A stretch of 64,000 nt of DNA, taken from NCBI GenBank assembly GCA_020086605.1, contig JACBWW010000094.1, positions 650,024 to 714,023 on the forward strand, in the 5' to 3' direction. Of this stretch, positions 22,101-32,492 are shown piece by piece. Both the position numbers and the translations under genes were made by a program. The notes under the pieces are model-generated. The model made no database searches and was not told the DNA's origin. It saw nothing but the letters and a program-made list of their open reading frames with translations. The DNA comes from Lanius collurio (taxonomy: Eukaryota; Chordata; Aves; Passeriformes; Laniidae). The first letter of the stretch is position 1. Each line of letters starts with the position of its first letter.

Positions 22101-25100
22101 CCCATTTCTCTCTCATTATCTCTCGGAGGGTTGCAGGGAAGGCGCGAGGCTCCCCGCTGCTCCCGGGAGGATGCCAGCCCCTCGGCGCAGCCTGAGTGCC
22201 CTGCGGAGCACCGAGTGTCCCTGCACGCTGGCACCGGCTGCTGGCATTGGCCCCGCAGTGCTTCCGGAGCGGCCGTATCCCGGCGGGTTATCTCCTGTTG
22301 CGGGATAAGAACACGGCCCTGGATGGGCTCTGCGGCCCTCGGGAAGCTCGTTTGAGCAATTAGCCTGATTGCAGGTACACATCTAATCAGAGGCTCGCCT
22401 GGCACAGCCGCGCGGGGTGGCTGCCGACAGAGTGGGGAGCGCTGGTGGCATCGGCCACTCTGTCCAGCCCCTGGGACCCGAGGCAACTTCTGCTGAGCAC
22501 CGGTGCTGTCTGGGAGAGGAAATGGGATCCATATGGATCCGTGTTTATTTATAGCAGTCTCCACGGAGCTCGTCGTTGGGTCTCCCGCTGTTTTGCCTGC
22601 GGCCCTGGGGACACCCCGTGAACCACACCCCGCAGCCACAAACCAGTGCCCAAGATGGGAAGAGGAGCAACCCCTTCCAGCAGACCCGGGATGCGGGGGG
22701 GGAGTCTGGCCGGAGAGGCGAGAGGGGCCCCTCAGGGAGAGGAAACGCAGCCGGCGTCATCCCGGCCCTTCTCGGCTGATGCAACGGCCCTGCCCACGCT
22801 GCCTTTCCCAGCGCTCCCGACGGACAAACGCAGGTCCTGGCAGCCGCCGCGGCCGGCGGTGCAGGCGGGTGTGCGGGCAGGTGTGCACAGGTGAGCGCCG
22901 GTGCTGAAGGAACAGCTCCGCTCACCTGCACCGCCCCCGCCAGCGCCCGCCGCACCGCCAGCACTCCCACTGCCGACACCCACCCCACGCTCACCCGTCC
23001 TGCAGACCCCGCCTGTCTGTGCCAAGGGAGACCATCGGCACCAGCCCCCTGCCCCGCCGCGTTTCCCAGGACTCCCACTCCCCAGAACACCCCCAGCACA
23101 CCCTGCCAGCCAAAACATACCCACGGACAAAACTTGCAGCCCCTGGCTCAGGTCGGGGGGGGTGTTCTGGGTGCTGCAGGGACCACCAGCCGGGGATGGG
23201 ACCCACTGGGGACAGTGCTGGGCCCCAGGGGTTTGCAGCCAGCCCGGCGCTGGGCCAGCGGCAGCCTTCCTCACTCAGGCACTTCCTCCCGCGGGCCACG
23301 GCCGGGGCTGCTGCTGATTTCCGATAAGGCTCCTTTCTCTTCTCTGCTCTGCCTTTGCATTTGCATTTCCTCCCGTCCCGAACCCCCTCCTCCCCCAGCC
23401 CCAGCGGGGTGAGCTGCAGGCATGAGAGCCAGAAGTGGCTCAGTGCCACATGTGCATGGGGACAACCCCACCATCACACGTACATGGAGACCCCAATCAC
23501 CACGAGTGCACCGAGACCCCCACTGCAGCAAACCAAGGACCCGAGCCTGATTCACTGCCCTGAGCACGCTGAGGTGCACCCACTCCAGCCCAGCACAGAC
23601 AGACAGATGGACTGAGTCCATCCTTGTCCCTGCTGTCACCCACCGAGCCCCCTCGCATCCCCCCAGGGCTGTTCCCAAGCGGGGCCCTGCTAATGAGCGC
23701 TCCCGGCCGCCGCATACCGTCCCCACTCAGACTCATTAAACTCATTACGCCGCTACAAATCACTTGAGATGCCAAGCCCGAGGGGAGGTGGTCCGTGAGG
23801 GCACCGCTGACATCCAGGGAATGGGTTCTCCCCATTATGCTGGGACTCTAAAGCACCCATGGTGGATAGCCAGGGTGGGCAGGGGCCTTGCCAGCCCCAG
23901 GATGAGAAGCGAGGGGCCCTGCAGCCCCCATGATGTCCCCGCCGTGGCAGCACGGGCTCCCCATGGGGCACGTCTGTGCTGCGGCCCCAAACCGGCCCGA
24001 TGAAAACAATTATGTCAAGGGCAATCAGGCGCGGCACAGCGCAATGCAGCCGGTCGGGGTGGGGTAATGCTGCCCACCCGCCCCAGGCCCCCTCTGACCC
24101 CGTGGTGAGCAGGAGGTGACCTGGGATGGTTGCTCTCCCAGGACATGGAGACCTTTAGGGGGACCCCAGGCACACGGGGGCTGCAGATCCATGGCCCTCC
24201 CCAGGTGTGGCACCCCCGGCTGCACCACGACTCCTTCCCTGGGTCCCATGATCGCTCCCGTTCATGAGGGTGCAGTGCCAGGAGCAGGAGGCGACCCCAC
24301 ACCTCGGCCCGTGCTGGGGAGGACTCAGCTCTGTGGGATGGTGTCCCTAAGGTGACTGCTTTCCACTCACCCCAAAAACAGTGCCGTGGGGATTTCCATG
24401 GGAGCCCACACAGCGCAGGAATGTGCGAGACCCTCACAGGGCCATGGCAGGGAACAAAACACCCTCAGTGCCAGTCCCCGTGCCTGCATACCTACAGATC
24501 AAACCCATATGGGGGCCATAAATCTCCCCTTCTCGCAGCTCCTCCATAGAGATGCCTTTCATGGAGAGATAAGAAAGTTGACTTTGTTCGGGGGGACAAT
24601 GTCGCTTTTCATACCGGCCCTCACGGAGTGCGGCCCCCCCCCGGCGCCTCCCGCCCCATTGCAGCTCCTGGGGTCCCTGCGATGCCCGTGGGTGCCAGTG
24701 GCAAATTCTGCACTGTGGTGCTGGTCCTGCTGCAGCACATCAGGAGCCAAATGTGAGCGATGGTGCTGCCACCCACCATGAAAGCCCTGCCTGCATCCCA
24801 CTGCCCCCCACCCTCCTGCCCGACCCCCACTCACAGCTTCTCCAGAGCCCGCAGCCCGAAGAAAGAGCCATTCTCCAGCACCGTGATCTTGTTGTTGCTC
24901 AGCAGCCTGTGGGAAGAGGAGAGGGGCAGCCCTGTTACCTGACCTGCCGCAGACCCCCAGCCGTGCCCTGGTGACCCAGGAGCTGGAGGGGAGTGAGGAC
25001 AGGCAGACCCCCACAAGACGCCACTGCCCCGGCTGTGCCACTGTGGTGGTGGCTGCGGGGAACTCCAGGGACAGGCCAGGTGAGAGCATGGAATGCAAAG

Positions 25101-28100
25101 GCCGTGTTGGGATGCAGAAGGTGTGCTGGGATGATCTGCATGGTCTCCATGCCATGGACCACCTGGACTGACTGCCACGGGATCCCCGTGCCCTCCTGGG
25201 GCATCACCTTGGTGCAAGAAATTATCTGTGCAGGAGGTGACCCCTGCCCCAGCACCAAGGACCTGCAGCCAAGGAGGGGGCCGCCTGCTCCTGATGGTCA
25301 TGGCATTGTGGCTATCCCAGCAAGGAGATTTTATCCCAAAATGCTCAGCTTTGCTGACCAAAGGGCCCCTTATGGGGTGATGGGAGAGGACGAAGGGCAC
25401 CAGCACCCGACGATTCAGCCAGGAGCTCATTAAAGCTCGTCAGTGCAATTAGCAGAGCCAGAGCCAGACCCAGCTCTCGGGGACAAGCGTTGGCTCCCCG
25501 GAGCTCCCGTGCGGCCCCGTGGGCACCGGCGACGTCAGCGCCGGCAAAGCGACCCGGAGACGGAGCGGGGGCAGGCGGCAGCCGGGCCGGGAGGGCATCC
25601 TAGAGCCCTGGCCGGGGGGAACCGCGGGAAAAAAGGGCTCATTGAGGGCCCGGCCGGGGCTGTTTACACACGGGCGGGCTCGGCGGCCGCGCTGAATGGC
25701 CGCTGTGTGCTGCAGCCCGGCCCCTCCGGACGCGCTGCCCGCGGAGCCGCCGCCGCGCTCGGCTCGGGGCAGGGCCGGGACCGGGACGTGCAACCCCCCG
25801 CAGGCTGGGTGGGAGGGAAGGGCTGGGGTCTGGCAGCGCAGTCCCCGCATCCTGTGCTAATGAGGAGCCGCCACCGGGCACCGGCGCGTCCGCGGGGCCC
25901 TCGACCCGGCCGGCAGGGAGCGGAAACGTCCGGCGGCCCCGACAGCTGCAAATTGCTTCCACACGCCTGCGGCCGGAGCTGCCACGGCCAGGGCCATGTC
26001 TGACCCTCTCCTCCCTGCCGGGGCCACTCTTTGCCAGGGCTCGGCTCTCCCCAGCAGCGAGCACCGGTGCTGGCTCAGCCCAGGACCCTTCGCAGAGCAG
26101 GGGACAGCTTCCAGGGATGTTTCCATCGCTGCTCGCACAGCCCCAGCAGCCCATGGCGCGCCTCAATTCCCCATCACGGCATCTGTGGGGGCTGTTGCCC
26201 AAGGCCGTGCTGGCCCCAAGGGCTCCAGGAGGTTTTCATTCCAGCGGCAGGAGATTTCACAATCCACAGCACGGGCTGTGCGGGGGGATGCAGCCGTGGC
26301 CAAGCTCCAGCGTGGTGGCCGGGCCGGAGCACCAGACCCGCACCGTACCAGGAACGCGGCCGAGCCCCGGGGATGGTCGCTCTCCTCACAGAGCCCCGGC
26401 ACCATCCGCACCTCTGCCGTAACACCACAGCTCCTGCCTTAAAAGGCAACGCTCCTGGCTCCCAGCAGGAGCGGCTGCCCCTGGGATCTGCAGCCAGCGA
26501 CACCCTCCCCGGGGGTACCTCGGCCGACGGCAAAGCCACCCCTTCCAGAAAAAGGCCGGGACCCCCTCGGTTCAGGGCACCCTGAGCTGTGGGTGCTGCC
26601 CAGGTCTGTCCTTTCTCAAGGAGAAGAGATCCTTGACTAAAAGGAGGGGTTGGCACAAAAAATCTGTGCTGACAATGACAGTTTACCCAAAACTTTTCTT
26701 CCTGATAAAACTCTTCCTGGGTAGGGTTCCTGGCTCTTTTCTTCCCTGTGCCACAGAAGCCATCTGGGTCGCACTCCCCAGTTACTACCCACATCCTCCA
26801 ACACGGGTTTGTTTTGTTTTCTCTAGTTTCATGGATATTATGTTCCAGATTGTTTTCTATTTGGGTTTGGTGGGATTTTTTGGTTTTTTTTTTTCTTTTT
26901 TCTTTTTTGTTTTGCTTTGTTTTGTTTTGCTTTTTTTCCCCAGGAAGTTCTCATCAGGCTCCACGGCACTTTCCATTCCCACATGTCCACAGGCAGCAGA
27001 GCCGTGTGTGGGTCCTTGGCACTGTCCCCTTGCAGGATATTAACTGAGAACCCCCAAAATACAATGGGATCAGTGGCCACTAGGCCACCCCAGCCCAGTA
27101 CATGGGGGTCATGGGCCAGCAGCCCCTGAGCCACACTGGGGGTCCAGCTGTCGGCATGTGGGGATTGACCCAGAGGCCCCCCTGTGTTTCAGACTCTGAG
27201 AGCTGCCCCTGGGAGGAGGGATCAGCTGGGGGGAAGGGGATGGAGGGCTGTAAGCCAACCCACTGCCCTCAGCTCACCGAGGCCAAGCAGCTGTCGGTGG
27301 GCTGGGCGATCCAGGCAGGGGTTGCTGTGGTTTCCCATACACTCACCGAGGCCTGGGGGTGCAGAGGGGACCTGGTGCCCTCACATCCCACCCATCTGCA
27401 GGCTTGGCAGGCCATGGAAACAGAGTTGTGGCCTTCAGAGCTGCTGCTCAGCTCTGGCCCCAGGCTGGGACCCCTCAGCTCAGCAAGAGAGCCCCCAGTC
27501 CAGGCCCATGTGCCTGGAGGGAAGGCTGGGGATCCCTCTCACCAGGCCAGCCATCTCCACGCCACTCCAGAATCCTCCCGCCTGGAACAGCACCTCCATC
27601 CTGCCCGGTGCCCTGGGACCCTCTGGCAGCACGGAGCGTGGGCGGGCGGGGGGCTCCTGCTGGGGACAGCCCCGCCACGGGGACAATAATCGGCTAATTG
27701 AGCGGTGGCTGGAAAAGTCCCTCTGGACAATGCGGGGATTAAGGACTGGAGCATGAAGTCAAACGGAAACGATGGGGGCTGCGTGGTGGGGATGGCGGGG
27801 GGAGCCCCAAGGAACAGCCTCCCATCCCGGGGGATCTTGGGCTGGAAGGGTGCAGCATCTGTGCTCCAACTTCCCCTCTCCAGGGCTGTGGGGGCTTGGA
27901 GCCCGTGAGGCTGCCTGCAGGGAGATACAGATCCCTTCTTCTTCTTTCTTCTTCTTCTTCTTCTCTTTTTTCATCTCAAAAAGAGGAGTCAAAAGTGAAA
28001 AAAACAAGATTGTTTTTTCAAGCGTGCTGGAATCCACTTGGATAAATAACAGCTCCAGAAACTGGGCTGCTGAAACAATAAACTTCCTCTGGACCCAACC

Positions 28101-31100
28101 AAAAAAGGACGCGGGAGGACGGTGGCTCCCCAGCCCGGGCAGGGCAGGCAGCGGCGCGGGGGTTCCTGGGGGGGCCGCGGTGGGGGCGGGGGCCCAGCTC
28201 TGCTCTCCAAGTGCATTAATTCAAAGCATATGCCCGGAGCAGATACGGCGCAGGCTGCGCCCCGAGCACAGCTCGCTGCTCTGCACAGGGATTTCGGGAA
28301 GGGAAAAGAGGGGCCCCGGGGCTGGTGAGAGGTGCTGAAGGCTCTGGCGATGAGAAAGGTTCTGAGGGTGGCCGTATCGCAGGGAGGGCATGCAGCAACC
28401 CAGAGGGACCCACAACATCCCAGGGGGGAACCCACATCCACAGTTCCCAGAAAGAACCTTACATTCCGAGGGGAACCCTACAGCTTCCCAGAGGGGACCC
28501 CACAGCATCCCAGAGGGGACCTCACATCTTCCAGCCCAAGGGGACTGGAGAACCAAAGACCTGGCAGGGATCCCCCCTCCCTGCTTTGTTTGGGTGCTCA
28601 GGGGCTCTTCCCCTCCCTGTGCCATGCCTGGGCATTTCCTCCAGCCTCACGTCACGCCGGGCTATTTTGGATGGTGAAAATTATTGTTCCAACCCTCGGC
28701 TTTTGTTAGCACAGGAAAAATAAGCCCTGGAGAGAGGGTGAAGCCTCCAGAGCTGGCCTGGGCCGGGATGCTCCGACTCACTAGGCAGCACTACAACCTG
28801 CAGCCCCTGGAAAACCTAAACCTGATGGAGCTGCAGCCCAATAAACAACAAATAAAAAGCTGAAGAAGGTTTGAGAAAGAAACCATCTGCAGGGCACGGG
28901 ATAGAGCGGCCTTGGAGCGGGGAGTTCAAGTAGAACTGGAAATTGGTCATAAGTCAAAGCCCTCTATTCCCTGCAGACAATCTGTAATTTCAGTGCAATC
29001 AAGCTGTGCACATAAATGAGGCCTGTGCTGGGATTCCACATCTGGAAGAGGTTTGGGCTCCCGCCCGTGTGACAGAGGGGCTGGCCGAGGCTCTCCAGCT
29101 CTCGTTAGGGATATGGCGCTTTTTCCATTGGGCGATTAGCACAGGGGTCAGATGGGGGGGATTAAAGCCTTGTTAATCTCTGTCTGCAGCACCCCGGCAC
29201 CTCACACGCTGGAGGGACAGCCCCGAGAGGTGCCAAATCCCCTGGTCCTAACTGGAGCAGGATGTGGGGCTGGGGGCCACACTGTGCCTCAGGCTGCACT
29301 GGTGCCAGTCCTGCCAAAACAGCCAGGCCACCTCTCCAGGGCAACGAGTCAGAGTGGGGTGACAGCACCGTGCACCAAGGCTGGCACCCCTCCTTCCTCT
29401 CTGCAGGGAGCTGGGCACAGGAATTAACCTGGGTGTGAACTGGGGCGGCTGTTGGAGAGCACACACCATGTAACCTCTGCTGGGGTGCAGGGGGGTGTGA
29501 GCATCACCTCCTCCCCAGACTCACAGCCACCCCTGGAGATACCTGCGAGGGCCGAGGGAAGAGGGAGACACAGCTCAGCTCAGCAGACACTCCCCATCAG
29601 ACACCAACGTGTCCCCTGGGACTCTGGGACCATGGCCGAGCCCAGCAGTGGCTGCAGGGCAGGTCCCAGGGGCATCCCTCATCCCTTGTCCTTTGTCCCT
29701 CACCCCCGCTCTGCCCGTCCGTGGGCTGCGGTGCCAGCGCGCATTTCTCAGGCACGGGGGGTAAACGCGCAGCAGCTGCCGCGGAGGCAGCGCAGGATTC
29801 CTCAGCACAGGCCTAATAATTAAAGATAAATAAAGCGAGAGTGTGGGAAAAAGCCAAATGAGAGGCGGGATGAGGGACCCACAGGGTGACAGACCTCCAG
29901 CCACTGAAGCTTCTCTGGCCGCCCGCCTGTCCCCAGCCACTGCCTGGACAGCTGGACCCGCGGCCGAGCCAGGGTCCCTCCCGCGCTGACGGCTGCTGGG
30001 AAGAGCCTCCCCGGTGCACAGCACTCAGGCACTCCCGATTCCAGGCTGGACCGGATGAGCACTGGAACACGGCTCTGCTTTGAAGCGTTACTGCCCCAAA
30101 CACATTTCCTGCAGCAGGGGCAACAGCAGTGCCGAGCACCCTGGGGGACAGAGGGGACCTGAGCACCCCGGGGCACAGACAGGACCTGGCACCCCGGGGT
30201 GTGTGTAGGAGCCCTGCTCAGACCCAGCTCACCCGCAGAATTCAAGATTCGTCTGTCCCCAGCAGGACGTCTCCAAGGCACGTGCAGCCCTTGCCACATT
30301 CCCGGGCCCCTCCACTCACTGCCCGCACCCCAGTGGCTCCAGGAGACGCTCCCAAAGTCGGAGCCTCTGGTTTTGATTGTTCCATCTGGAAAGGGTTTGG
30401 AATAAATCATGTTTACTGCGCGAGAGCAGAGCCAGGGTCACCGCATATTTGTAGGTTTCTGCCTACGCCTGTAGGTTTCATGTCACGTTTTAGTGGGATC
30501 GTGTAATGCCCTAATGCTTCTGCACGGTCATCCCGGCCCCTCCGAGGGGGCCCTCGGCACAGCCCCCACTGGGAACAGCTGAGGAGGGCAATGGAGCAGG
30601 CATGGGATGGGATGCTTTTCCCAGCTACAAACTGACAAAGGACTGAACATCCCTGCGAGTGTTTGTGCAGGGCTGACATACGAGGCCGGGCCATATGAGG
30701 AAAGACATGAAGAGCAAAGCTCACGAGTGTGATGGAGAGCCCAGCTGTCACCTGCCTAAGGCCTCCCAGTGCCTTTGCCGGGGGAAGCCCAGGACACACC
30801 TCAGTGCTGCTGTTCTGGGACAATTTATGCTTTTAATGTGACTGCTGCACTCAGACCCTGCTCATGGCACCGTCCTGGAGCCCTGGTGTGTTCCATGCCT
30901 GCACTCCACGTGGAGACAGTGCCAGTGGGGTCACCTTCGCTGCCACCCCAAACTGGAGCAGCAGCAACACGCCCCAGCAGATTCGAGGATGTGAGAGCAG
31001 ACAGGACGAGGCAGCCCCCAACCCCAGTCCTCTGCAGCGTCCAACCAAACCCACCCGAGGAGGGGAAGGTGGGAGCCGTGACCATGGGCAGGCAGCACAG

Positions 31101-32092
31101 CCACCCCGACGGGACAACACTCCGGGTGAAAGCAACGTTCCGCCCCGGCTGCAGCGCTGCCAGCCCAGTCTCCAATCCAGATTTTAATTCAAACATCTCC
31201 TCTGGAGTTATAAATAAACCCTGCAGCGAACAGCGTGCGGCTGCCAGCTCCAGCCGAACCCCAACCCCCAGCACTGGGGCCGTGAGGAAGAGGAGCCTTC
31301 ATGGACCAAGCAGCAGCTTTAGACCCTCTGCACAAACCCCGAACTCACTAACCACTCCTGATCGCTGCTCAGTAAATATTTCCAGGGACAACAGTCCCTT
31401 TCAAACAAAAACATGCTCCCCAGCACTCAGAAACGCTGCGGAGGGAAGCAGGAGAAAGAGCTCGTTTCCTGGATTTCCAGCTCACGTCCACACCAGCCCC
31501 GCGCTGCCGCCGCGCCATAGGGACAGCGGGGTCCCCTCGGCAGTCCAGAGCCACGACACCCCTTTAACGCGATTTGAACCACGTTACGCAGCACCGAGCG
31601 ACGCTTTCGCTGGTGCAGAGTAGCTTATTGAGAGAAAAAAGTAACTTCGTGCTTTCCCGACCCCACGGGGCTTCACCCCCGGTCCCCGTGTCCCCGGTTC
31701 CCGTGTCCCGGCCAGCACCTGCCCGCCACGGGGCGACCCGGGGATCCCCCGCCGCGCAGCTCCAGCACGGAAAGGGCTCAGCGCGATCCACGCGTGGGTT
31801 CTCGTCCCGCTCAGCGGCCCCCGGGGCAGCAGCGCCCAGCCGGGGCGGCGCGGGGCAACGCCGGGCTGGATGGAGATGCCCGGGGAGACGCCGGGGGCAG
31901 GGGGTATGCCCGGGGCCGGGTGCGATGCCCAGGACGGTGCCGGTCGCGGTACTCACAGCGTGACGGTGCCCTCGGGCAGCAGGCGCGGCTCGGGAGGCAC
32001 GGGGAGCCCCCCGCCGCTGCAGACCACCCTCCGCCGGGGCGCGCCGGGGCCGCCGCCCGCCTTGGCCCGCTCGGCCGCGCACTTGCAGCCCA
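15394..32092 (-). CDS. ADGRA2: Adhesion G protein-coupled receptor A2 (GPR124/TEM5), start missing in gap
   Basis: Endothelial and pericyte receptor that with RECK recognises WNT7A/7B and drives CNS angiogenesis and blood-brain barrier formation through Frizzled/beta-catenin. Nineteen exons, 5' to 3' on the minus strand: 32092-31957, 24906-24835, 21924-21853, 21746-21675, 21522-21451, 21342-21179, 21111-20898, 20593-20429, 19866-19665, 19579-19430, 19299-19138, 18997-18788, 18719-18518, 18318-18110, 17977-17850, 17448-17325, 17218-17073, 16939-16850 and 16597-15394. All phases agree. About 1,264 residues are visible, in the order cysteine-rich N-cap, four LRRs, LRRCT, Ig, hormone-receptor, GAIN/GPS, 7TM, long tail ending in ETTV. 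The initiator and signal peptide are lost in the 400-N gap. The gene fills about 17 kb. Confidence 0.96.
16160..17977 (-). other. ADGRA2: ADGRA2 seven-transmembrane domain
   Basis: Exons 15-19 hold seven hydrophobic helices: TM1 [14 protein letters not shown] (exon 15), TM2 [20 protein letters not shown] (exon 16), TM3 with [20 protein letters not shown] (exon 17), TM4 [19 protein letters not shown] (exon 18), TM5 [17 protein letters not shown]6 [19 protein letters not shown] and TM7 [20 protein letters not shown] (exon 19). This is a class B2-type bundle; the long intracellular loop 3 is Pro/Arg-rich. Confidence 0.92.
18110..19579 (-). other. ADGRA2: ADGRA2 GAIN domain and GPS
   Basis: Exons 10-14 encode the GAIN fold. 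The GPS lies in exon 14, with the paired Trp/Cys pattern [10 protein letters not shown], two cysteines and then [12 protein letters not shown]. The tripeptide His-Leu-Ser is at 18128-18136, which fits the usual HL-S/T autoproteolysis site. Confidence 0.88.
19665..21111 (-). other. ADGRA2: ADGRA2 Ig-like and hormone-receptor domains
   Basis: Exons 7-8 (20898-21111 and 20429-20593) encode an Ig domain with the Cys pair in [12 protein letters not shown] and [12 protein letters not shown]. Exon 8 ends in NNRGDFR; the RGD (20434-20442) sits at the junction to the hormone-receptor domain of exon 9 (19665-19866), which starts [14 protein letters not shown] and has WEEGDYSHC. The same RGD is known as an integrin-binding motif of the shed human ectodomain. 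Confidence 0.9.
20766..20891. repeat. Degenerate CCCATC-type microsatellite
   Basis: Imperfect pyrimidine-rich repeat of units such as ccccatc, tcccatc and tatccc on the plus strand, in ADGRA2 intron 7 directly next to the donor of exon 7 (donor bases 20892-20897). Confidence 0.75.
21126..21179 (-). repeat. ADGRA2: GC-rich 67-bp intron with GGC repeat and inverted arms
   Basis: ADGRA2 intron 6 spans only 21112-21178. On the plus strand it holds ggtgagcc (21126-21133), a GCC-triplet tract (about 21136-21159) and ggctcacc (21172-21179). The two 8-bp arms are perfectly complementary, and the second one is the 5' splice site of the intron plus one exon base. Confidence 0.9.
21179..24906 (-). other. 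ADGRA2: ADGRA2 leucine-rich repeats and LRRCT cap
   Basis: Four exons of exactly 72 bp (24835-24906, 21853-21924, 21675-21746, 21451-21522) each encode one 24-residue leucine-rich repeat, such as [20 protein letters not shown] and [20 protein letters not shown]. All have the same phase (one leading base). Exon 6 (21179-21342) encodes the C-terminal cap with [13 protein letters not shown]. This is the classic one-exon-per-repeat design. Confidence 0.95.
21925..24834 (-). other. ADGRA2: ADGRA2 intron 2
   Basis: 2.9 kb without a supported exon. It has GC-rich low-complexity sequence and one AT-richer island at about 22320-22570. That island has a perfect 16-bp palindrome (ggatccatatggatcc, 22525-22540) next to a MEF2-like tatttatag. 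No mobile element was recognised. Confidence 0.7.
26874..26939. repeat. T-rich / GTTTT low-complexity tract
   Basis: About 66 bp of almost pure T with scattered G and C, including several gttttg steps. It could be the A-rich tail of an old minus-strand retroposon, but no body is recognisable next to it. Confidence 0.75.
27935..27964. repeat. (TTC)n microsatellite
   Basis: Interrupted CTT/TTC triplets (cttcttcttctttcttcttc and onward), followed by a T-rich run, in ADGRA2 intron 1. Confidence 0.8.
28388..28540. repeat. Degenerate 20-30-bp minisatellite
   Basis: Five to six imperfect units of the form gagggGACCCCACAGCATCCCA, for example around accccacagcatcccagagg (about 28497), in ADGRA2 intron 1. 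Unit length drifts from about 19 to 29 bp. Confidence 0.65.
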
Positions 32093-32492
32093 NNNNNNNN
32101 NNNNNNNNNNNNNNNNNNNNNNNNNNNNNNNNNNNNNNNNNNNNNNNNNNNNNNNNNNNNNNNNNNNNNNNNNNNNNNNNNNNNNNNNNNNNNNNNNNNN
32201 NNNNNNNNNNNNNNNNNNNNNNNNNNNNNNNNNNNNNNNNNNNNNNNNNNNNNNNNNNNNNNNNNNNNNNNNNNNNNNNNNNNNNNNNNNNNNNNNNNNN
32301 NNNNNNNNNNNNNNNNNNNNNNNNNNNNNNNNNNNNNNNNNNNNNNNNNNNNNNNNNNNNNNNNNNNNNNNNNNNNNNNNNNNNNNNNNNNNNNNNNNNN
32401 NNNNNNNNNNNNNNNNNNNNNNNNNNNNNNNNNNNNNNNNNNNNNNNNNNNNNNNNNNNNNNNNNNNNNNNNNNNNNNNNNNNNNNNNNNNN
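32093..32492. other. Assembly gap (400 N)
   Basis: Exactly 400 unknown bases cut into ADGRA2 exon 1. The flanking sequence is very GC-rich, the usual reason for such gaps in bird genomes. The initiator ATG, signal peptide and probably the ADGRA2 promoter are lost in it. Confidence 0.98.

Larger units (their letters stand above)
24907..31956 (-). other. ADGRA2: ADGRA2 intron 1
   Basis: 7.0 kb between the N-terminal exon and the first LRR exon. It holds a CpG-dense stretch (about 25480-25990), a T-rich low-complexity tract (26874-26939), a TTC repeat (27935-27964), a degenerate minisatellite (28388-28540) and AT-rich islands near 27680-27760, 28930-29050 and 31180-31230. No coding exon or recognisable transposon was found. 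Confidence 0.7.

Noticed and set aside
26874..26939. Processed pseudogene tail
   Set aside because: A T-rich tract alone is present; the adjacent sequence shows no reverse-transcribed gene body or target-site duplication.
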